NCBI GenBank assembly: GCA_025024175.1
Contig: QCXZ01000064.1
Coordinates: 52,287,325-52,351,324, forward strand
Direction of reading: 5' to 3'
DNA from: Rhyzopertha dominica
Lineage: Eukaryota > Arthropoda > Insecta > Coleoptera > Bostrichidae
DNA length: 64,000 bases
The position numbers and the translations under genes were made by a program. Shown here in pieces: positions 57,619 through 64,000 of this stretch; the first letter of the stretch is position 1, and every line of letters starts with the position of its first letter. Under the pieces are notes generated by a model. The model saw nothing but the letters and a program-made list of their open reading frames with translations, was not told the origin of the DNA and ran no database searches.

Positions 57619-59394
57619 AAGCATGAGACAATACTCGATGCGCAGGAAAGTAGAGGGTGCAAAGTAGGTTTCAAGTGAAGTACTCGATGAACACGCCAAA
57701 ACGGTTAGTTGCATGCGATCTGATCCGTAACCTAGAACACCCGGTAGCTGAAAGCACGAAGATAAAAGGTAATCACTCGAAGTATTCCGAAATAGGTGCA
57801 TAAGCCATTATGAATGTGATGGTGGTGATGCAGCTCACGCAGTATAAAGGGTAAGACTCGAAGCGAGATTTGTGTTTAAGCGCTCGGTGCATTGCGAAGG
57901 ACACCATGTAACGCATTCAAAACATTACTCAGAAGTAGTGAATAATGCGAGAAAGACACAAAGGCCTTTCTAACGACAAATCAAGCAACCTAAATGCTTC
58001 GCGACACGAGGGTGTAGGGTTACAATTTGCTTTATTATGTGTTTAGTAGCTTTTGGGGTATTGTGTTTCCTTTCTTTAGGAGGACCCAGACTTGGTCTAG
58101 GGACAAACCAAGTAAGTCAGGATGGCCAAAACTGGAGGCGACGCACCGAGTCCAGGAAGCGATTTTGGGGGTCCGAAGACGGCCTTCGGTTCCTTTGTCA
58201 TTCGTTTGTTTTTTTGTCGTTACGTTTTGCTCGGCGTAAGAGCGCAGGCATGATTAGATTCTGGTTTTAGGTGGTTTACTTAATAAACTGTTTTTGTCGG
58301 GACTCTTTGTGTTTTACTATAATATTTCTTGGATTGGTCACGTTTGGTTATCTTCAACCCCACCCTTTGTTCATTTCGTCGGTTAAAAATTTAAGGAAGC
58401 AAATTATTAGATAGCTAGCAATATTTAGCCGAGTAGTTAATTTCGGAAGCTGCTAGTAGATTAGTAGATTAGATCAAGTTAGAGATTAATCGAAGCTAAA
58501 TCTACACCGTACAACGGCAAAATAATCCATAGTGATTTATTCTGAGACAACTGAAAACCAAAAAAAGATTTACAGGTGCGTTACGTCAGAGCTTTGACCT
58601 CACTGGGTACTTCTCAGACGTGGTAAACTTAGAATTATGGCAGAAGTATTCTAAAATAAAAGTTATAATGGGATTTCATAACGCTCGAGGTAAGTGTTTC
58701 AATGGAGTCCCGTATTCGGTTTCGCGATCAAAGTTGTCTGACTTTTAATAGAAATATTTTATATCCCGGGCATTACTCTCACCCACGCTGCATTAATAAC
58801 ACGCAGATTACAAGCGCAGTTGAGAGCTAAATGCTTCAAGGATGATCTCAGAAGGAAAGTCTTCGTGCAAGCTACTTGACCTAATTTAGTTTTATATGTG
58901 CACGAAATATTAAATTTGTTTTCTATAAATTCTATAAATTCACAATATAATGAAATTGACTTACGCAGAGTCGGTCAAACATATAAAACAACAGGCTTAT
59001 TCCTGTAAATAGGAATTTACAGCAAAATATAATTGATAAAAGCTTTTTCGCTAACTATTTTTTAATTCTTAGCCTACTCTTGTTTTTTCACGTCTACGCA
59101 TTTCCATGGCACCGTATTTTTTAATGATAACTCGAATATAACTCGATACTCGAAATGACCTGGTGCTTATTTTGTATGGATCGATAACAAAATTGTGGTA
59201 AATATCATGTTTTTAAATAGAGACATAGAGTATAAAAGTAAGTTCTACAGGTGTCAATACTGGTTTTTATTCAATTATTGATAATTGTTTGATCTCGGGT
59301 TTCTTCCTTTTTTCATGCCAAATTGATGATATTAGAGGTAAGCAAATCTGGGATTAATTAATCGTAATCTAAATGTGATTCAGTTCAGTACATT
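57619..59394. other. No confirmed gene
   Basis: 57640-58300 is less A+T-rich and has two overlapping plus frames (58027-58270). It could be part of an unrecognised repeat or LTR, but no partner copy is visible. The rest is A+T-rich and empty. Confidence 0.35.
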
Positions 59395-59720
59395 ATGAGT
59401 ATACATTGCAATGTTTGTTTAGTGCCAGGATGTCGAAACGAAGCCCCATATTTCGGTTTCTTAATCCAAAAAGGGGGGGAACACTCACTAACAAAGTGGA
59501 GGAACTAGTAACGCTTCTTTATTTTCTGGTAATATGAATTGTAAGAAAAATAATATTGTTTCTAAACAAGCTTATTAATATTCGCAGGAGGAAAAACGTC
59601 TTTTGGAAGAGGGTGACTTGTTCAAACTCCAACAAAATGTAAGATGTTCTGTAATAACAGAAGTACATTTATTTGTGTTTTTCTTTTTGTTACAGGATCA
59701 AAATGTCTCACCTTGACTGA
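59395..59720 (+). pseudogene. THAP-like half finger with small candidate exons
   Basis: ATG at 59395 opens 37 codons: MSIHCNVCLVPGCRNEAPYF, then GFLIQKGGEHSLTKWRN and a stop (59506-59508). C-x4-C, an aromatic F.F, and a downstream W match the first half of a THAP zinc finger. Nearby, AATATTCGCAG is followed by a 17-codon exon-like block 59588-59638 (EEKRLLEEGDLFKLQQN). That is followed by a 57-base segment with GTAAGA at its start and TTTTTGTTACAG at its end, which looks like a short insect intron. Whether these pieces ever formed one gene is unclear, and the second Cys/His pair of the finger is not seen. Confidence 0.3.
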
Positions 59721-60010
59721 AAAGATAGGACTAAAAAAGAGTGCAGAGATGGTAGAGAGTGTTGGACCATAAATGCAAGGGTTGTTAGCCACCGGCTGAA
59801 GACAGTGAAATGTTATTTTTTACTTTTCTAAATTAACTAAGAAAAACCCAGCTTTCGTAAGATATTATATGTATGAGTATCTTAAAGACCTTCGTCTAAT
59901 AAATTGTATTCGGGAGTGAAGTCGATAATCAAGATCCATTACAACGGAAAGGCATGTATTAATTCTTTTGTATTGAATACAGTTATTTGCGGTCGTCTAA
60001 TGTCAATATT

Positions 60011-60109
60011 AAGGTAAGATTTCTTGGGGGAATTCGACCTGGTGGTAAAAATCAACGAATACTCTTGATTTTTACCACCAGGTCGAATTCCCCTAAGAAA
60101 AGTTACCTT
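60011..60109. repeat. 99-bp hairpin, 44-bp arms, 11-base loop
   Basis: Arms 60011-60054 and 60066-60109 pair with only three mismatches, around ACGAATACTCT. The core AATTCGACCTGGTGGTAAAA is perfect. The mismatches lie toward the outer half. It could be a young foldback, a MITE core or a small-RNA precursor; no flanking duplication is clear. Confidence 0.8.
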
Positions 60110-60365
60110 TTTTATTATTTTTTTTGTATAAATAAATATTCGTTTTTCTTAGTTTTAAAAAAATTGTATCTAAAATATTTCGAGTTTAGTTTAAAACAAT
60201 ATGTTTCAAAATAAATCTAATTTTTATTTTAAATTTACCGGTTGATTTACATTTTTTAATAAACCGCCACAGTATTTAGTTTCTCCAAACAGAGCGGCCC
60301 TATTATCGCGTTTCCAAATATTAGCCATCATTGACACATCTTTCTTTGTTATATGATCTGTGGGA

Positions 60366-60389
60366 GTACTAGAGCTAGAACTCTAGTAC
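60366..60389. repeat. Short perfect palindrome
   Basis: GTACTAGAG and CTCTAGTAC flank a 6-base spacer (CTAGAA). Small; may be chance. Confidence 0.5.
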
Positions 60390-60455
60390 GTCACTTTCCC
60401 GAGAGGCGGCAAATGTAGTTATTGCTGCATCTTCAGTAGAATTTGTGCGGAAGAA

Positions 60456-60675
60456 GAAAACGCCTGAGAGTGTGTATTTTCAACATATTCTGTAGTGTTT
60501 TGTGGGTTAGTTAACTTTAAGGTTGCAGATACCTCGCATTTCGGAGCTGTGGGGTGACNTTGATTGAACTTTCAGTACTATCGCCGTTCATATTGTAGCT
60601 TGGCAGCAGTTACAAAAAGGCGGCACAAAGAATTCAGAAATCAACGCCGTCCGCGTTGCATGAATCATTTATAGA
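60456..60675 (+). repeat. Dispersed repeat F, internally deleted copy
   Basis: It matches both blocks of 30329-30883 but with only about 20 bases between them instead of about 350. An N lies at 60559, near the junction. Confidence 0.75.
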
Positions 60676-63000
60676 ATATTATTGTTATTATATTGTTTTA
60701 TGTTATCCAAATATAGTTCAAGGTGCTCGATAGTACAAGTATTTCTACTTCATGATCCATAAATATCTTTAAAAAGTTTGTCCAGTATTTTACAGGGATG
60801 AATGTACAAGTTTCAGCAGAAAGTCTTTTATTTTGATGTTATCCTCAACTAGCTGGTATAATAGATAATAAGTACAGCATATTACAATGTTATATATCTT
60901 ACGGGACCAAGGCCACAGAAACCAATAAGGTAAGTTATTATCAATTTTGCACGAACCCCAAGGCTACCCACTGGGTGGATGCTGGAGCGGCAATGACATA
61001 CGTTTCGTAAAAGAAAACAACTTATGGGGAAGATGTAAGGTTCTGTTACAGTATCACATTCAGTTATAAGACTGTTTTTCCAGGATTCTTATATTAGGAT
61101 TTACGATTGTAAGATAATAGGTAGTTTGCAAGGCATGCATTTAGACATGATTAATGTGGATTTCTTGTGGATCGGATGGAGCGTGATTTACACTTCATTC
61201 GTTGCAGTTTTAATAAGCACGTTCTTTGTCAGAAGAAAAACTAATGACAAGGAATAATGCTGCAACACGAAAACAATTTAATTACCACCCTTTCATTTCC
61301 TTTCCACTTACGTTGAATGTAAGCACCCGCAATAAGTTTTCTACGAATTACTGAAGTAGTACATATTGCAGTTCGACACGCAAAGTTTTAATGTCGGACA
61401 CAGTCACTGTAGGAAGCAGACATTATTAGGTAGCATAAAAAAGCCTCCTATGCACTGTACACGACAGTGGCAGCTCGTGGACTTTAAATTTAAAAGAGCT
61501 GCACAGCACAGGCGCAAAGATGGAAGACAAATTTTTATGTTTATGTTTATTTTCAACATTATTAATAATGTTGAAAGTAAGACATAGCACCACACATAAA
61601 TTCGCTATTTTCTTTAAACACTAAGTCTATGCGTTTGTTTTTTTTAACCAGACTTGTTATCCCTTTTTCATTTGGAATAGACCGAATAAATTTTGATTCC
61701 ATTTAATGCATGTCCTGGCACACTGTACTTCGTAGATAAATTTCATGCAAAATACTTTTGTGGGAACGACAAGTCGTTATACCTACTATTAAAGATTTTC
61801 ACAAATAAATAATTTTCCGCATTCAGTTGGAGTAATTAACATAAATAAATAAAAGCTTGTCCGCTTTGTAGATTATCGCTTGCTAAGTAGTGCTCGCGTG
61901 GAGCAAAACAGTAACTCAAGTTTCACCTGCTGTAATTAGTAATAAATCGAAAAATTTACAGCTTTTTGCTAAATAGTAAGGAATAATCGCTTTAAAATTA
62001 ATAGATCTATTACAATAGTAGTAGTACTGGTAACCATGCACCACCTGGACAAAATCACTGGCACAGAGAATCTTGAGGAAATTCGAATATTATTAGTTGA
62101 TTTAAGATCAAATATGTTCTATTGATAAAGCATGCACTCTGGCGACCATAGATGTATATAGGTTGCCCTAGATTGTGGTATATAGAGAGTGGTTAGGGTT
62201 TGCCATATTCACGGCATGCTAACATTTTCCTCGGTGTCAGTAATCTATTACAAGGATATTTCATCCTATTTCTTGATTCTGCTGCTATATATAGCTATAT
62301 AGTTATTATGGAAGCATATTTTGGGGTTTATACCTTAATTTATTGTAGTTTATGCATATACAAAAATGTTTTAAATGTGACTGTCATTTTAAACCCTTAA
62401 CTTATCTAAGTATACCTGTATAGTATTTGGATAAGTGCAGGCTGTAGTTTATTGATATAAGCATAAATTAAACTTCTTTGGATTTCTGGCAATTATTGTG
62501 GTATTTGACAACTTAATTTGGAAAGTTTTACTGTGATTTTCGAACAGAATAACAACTTCTTTATTAACTTCATTTGAATGTTCGTTTTATAATGTTTACC
62601 TTGATTATTTTGGAACTAATTGTGCTGTAAGCAAACTTTTCTTGCTTACGTACAACATAACAATGTTTGCAATCGACTTAATCCTTTTCTTTTCATTTAA
62701 AAATGTTCCGTTCTATTATTATTCAAATTTTACTTATATGGTTTAGGATAAAAAATGTATATTACTGTTAATTAGTTTGTAAACAAAGTGGAAAAAAATA
62801 AGTGGCTGCTTAGCTATTAGCACTTACAACTTGTGTAAATCATTTTATTATTTCTATTGCCGGTCTGTATAACTAATAGAACAAACACTCCTGAATTATT
62901 TATTTATACTTAAAGAATATAATAAAGTTATAAGTACTTACATATCATTAACTCTTTTCATTAATCATTAATAATACAATATACAATAGTACTTTGCAAA
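60676..63000. other. No recognisable gene
   Basis: A+T-rich. Open frames at 61366 (plus), 61404 (minus) and 62200 (plus) show no family motif. AATATTATTAATAATATT-type palindromes reflect base composition. Confidence 0.4.
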
Positions 63001-63306
63001 TTACAGAAAAAATTGGCGTAACTGCTGCTTTTGAATTTCTTGTGTCCTTCCATTGGTGTCATGAAACAAACGCACATTTAGGTAATATTTGACTATAAGT
63101 TTAATTAATTGAACCCTATGGTTTTCTTTAGTATCTTGGCTTTTAATGTGGTCCATTGCAAATATAACACTTTTGAATTTTACTAATGTTTTGCAAATTA
63201 TAGTTACGTCTTTGCTGGCCACAAACAGCTTGCCCGACCACAGAATATTATTAGGAAATCTGAAATAATTCGAATGTGCAAAGAGTGAACCATGAATAGA
63301 ACGCAT
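63001..63306 (-). pseudogene. P-element/THAP9-like transposase C-terminal relic
   Basis: A 101-codon minus frame includes LWSGKLFVASKDVTIICKTL, then KENHRVQLIKLIVKYYLNVR and LFHDTNGRTQEIQKQQLRQF. This parallels the C-terminal part of P-type (THAP9-like) transposases, where a GGL..PS.DV..IC...E..F segment is followed by an NH...LI..I..KYL.IRLH block and a basic R(Q/S)K tail. The segment between the two blocks looks shortened. No catalytic domain or THAP finger is recognisable nearby on this strand. The frame is intact, so decay is moderate. An unrelated host protein remains possible. Confidence 0.45.
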
Positions 63307-64000
63307 CAGTGCCTAACAATCGTAATTTACAAGAAAATTATGCTATAAACCTGTCAAATGAATAATGGAATGCTTCGCTGGCTTTTATGTCACATGCGCA
63401 ACATTTTATAACCATTATTACATTTAAAACACACAGTTTTTTAATTACAATTCGAACTTTAAATTTCAAATTACCACAGGACTTGTCATGTTTATGCTGC
63501 GTTGCCAGGCTCTTTAAGTATAGCTCAACGCTAGAAAATAGCTACATAAAAAATCTAGGTAGTAAAAATTAACATGAGTTGCAGGTTACAATGAATGGTA
63601 TTATTGTCTGCCAAAGTCAATTTGTTTCATTTATATTACGTCATTTTAAGGGTTCATGTATTTGTCCATAATTAACTTAAAAAACAGATTCACAATAGAA
63701 AAAGTTACAAAATAGTAGCTTTACTGTTAAAACGATAGATCTGGTAACACTTTATATATAGTAAAAATTTCCGAATAAAACGACGACTAGACTTTCAGGC
63801 ATGCGCATTGGTGGTTCTACCGAAACCAAAACAAAGTGAACGTTATAGGTAATCACAAGCGTTGTTGGAGAAAAAGCGGTATAAAAAGTCACACTGCACA
63901 TGCGGGGACGGAGGTATGTCCTATTGTATAGGATACAGCTCATTCTTTAACTTCAATCATTGCTGAAAACAGTAATTAGATAACGACAGACTTATAATGG
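63307..64000. other. No recognisable gene
   Basis: A+T-rich right edge; open frames at 63387 (plus) and 63752 (minus) lack motifs and splice support. Confidence 0.4.

Noticed and set aside
58027..58270. Two overlapping plus-strand frames in a less A+T-rich stretch
   Set aside because: No motif, no repeat partner and no LTR boundary visible; could not be called.
1..64000. tRNA, rRNA, operon, phage or bacterial defence systems
   Set aside because: No cloverleaf with A/B boxes, no rRNA wording, no compact gene organisation; everything recognisable is of eukaryotic (insect) type.

Overview
The window looks like insect nuclear DNA. It is A+T-rich, has no long intact reading frame, and is packed with decayed transposable elements. 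Nothing suggests bacterial or organellar DNA: there are no operons, no rRNA or tRNA genes, and several short candidate exons sit next to good splice acceptors. Perfect TCAGG-type pentamer runs at 7136-7153, 18318-18339 and 18967-19024 match the telomere repeat of many beetles, so Coleoptera is my best guess. One short TTAGG run (46.90 kb) is the more general insect type. Scattered single N bases show a draft assembly.

Layout. 0-0.11 kb (minus): probable exon of an unidentified host gene running off the left edge. 2-6.1 kb: a PLE-like hairpin, a Jockey-like LINE with a large internal deletion, a second LINE tail, and a 1.1 kb foldback element. 7-9.3 kb: a TCAGG run, a hairpin and a dispersed repeat. 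12.2-13.3 kb: a second internally deleted LINE. 18.3-19.97 kb: TCAGG runs and a repeat interrupted by a MITE with perfect 8-bp target duplications. 20.4-21.9 kb: a 1.5 kb foldback element. 22.66 kb: candidate odorant-receptor exon. 23.07-25.03 kb: a pogo/Tigger DDE fragment, then a nearly full-length Tc1/mariner-type transposase whose acidic-residue spacing suggests the DD82E (Sailor) group. 30.3-31.3 kb: a repeat and a LINE RT fragment. 33.3-34.2 kb: hAT-like G+C-rich ends. 36.7-39.1 kb: a small element with a 13-bp duplication and a head-to-head modular element. 40.55-43.8 kb: two inverted copies of a ~330 bp repeat. 44.2-46.2 kb: a Penelope-like element (PLE) apparently split by a mariner. 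49.9-51.45 kb: a PLE endonuclease relic, a PLE tail and a second odorant-receptor exon relic. 53.5-54.7 kb: a second copy of the 5 kb foldback, with its own nested insertion. 55.0-55.4 kb: a G+C-richer, unique-looking block, possibly regulatory. 56.2-57.6 kb: a mariner relic abutting a PLE endonuclease relic. 59.4-63.3 kb: a THAP-like half finger, hairpins, a repeat copy and a P-element-like transposase C-terminus.

No set of genes here works together as a pathway. The story is one of successive insertion: PLE, LINE, mariner, Tc1-like, pogo, hAT-like and P-like lineages arrived in or between host introns and then decayed. All recognised transposase or RT fragments carry frameshifts, stops, deletions or lost catalytic residues, so I expect none to be autonomous. 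The items most worth following are the DD82E-like transposase, the two odorant-receptor relics, the PLE hairpins with hammerhead-like cores, the nested MITE with exact duplications, and the short exon at the left edge.
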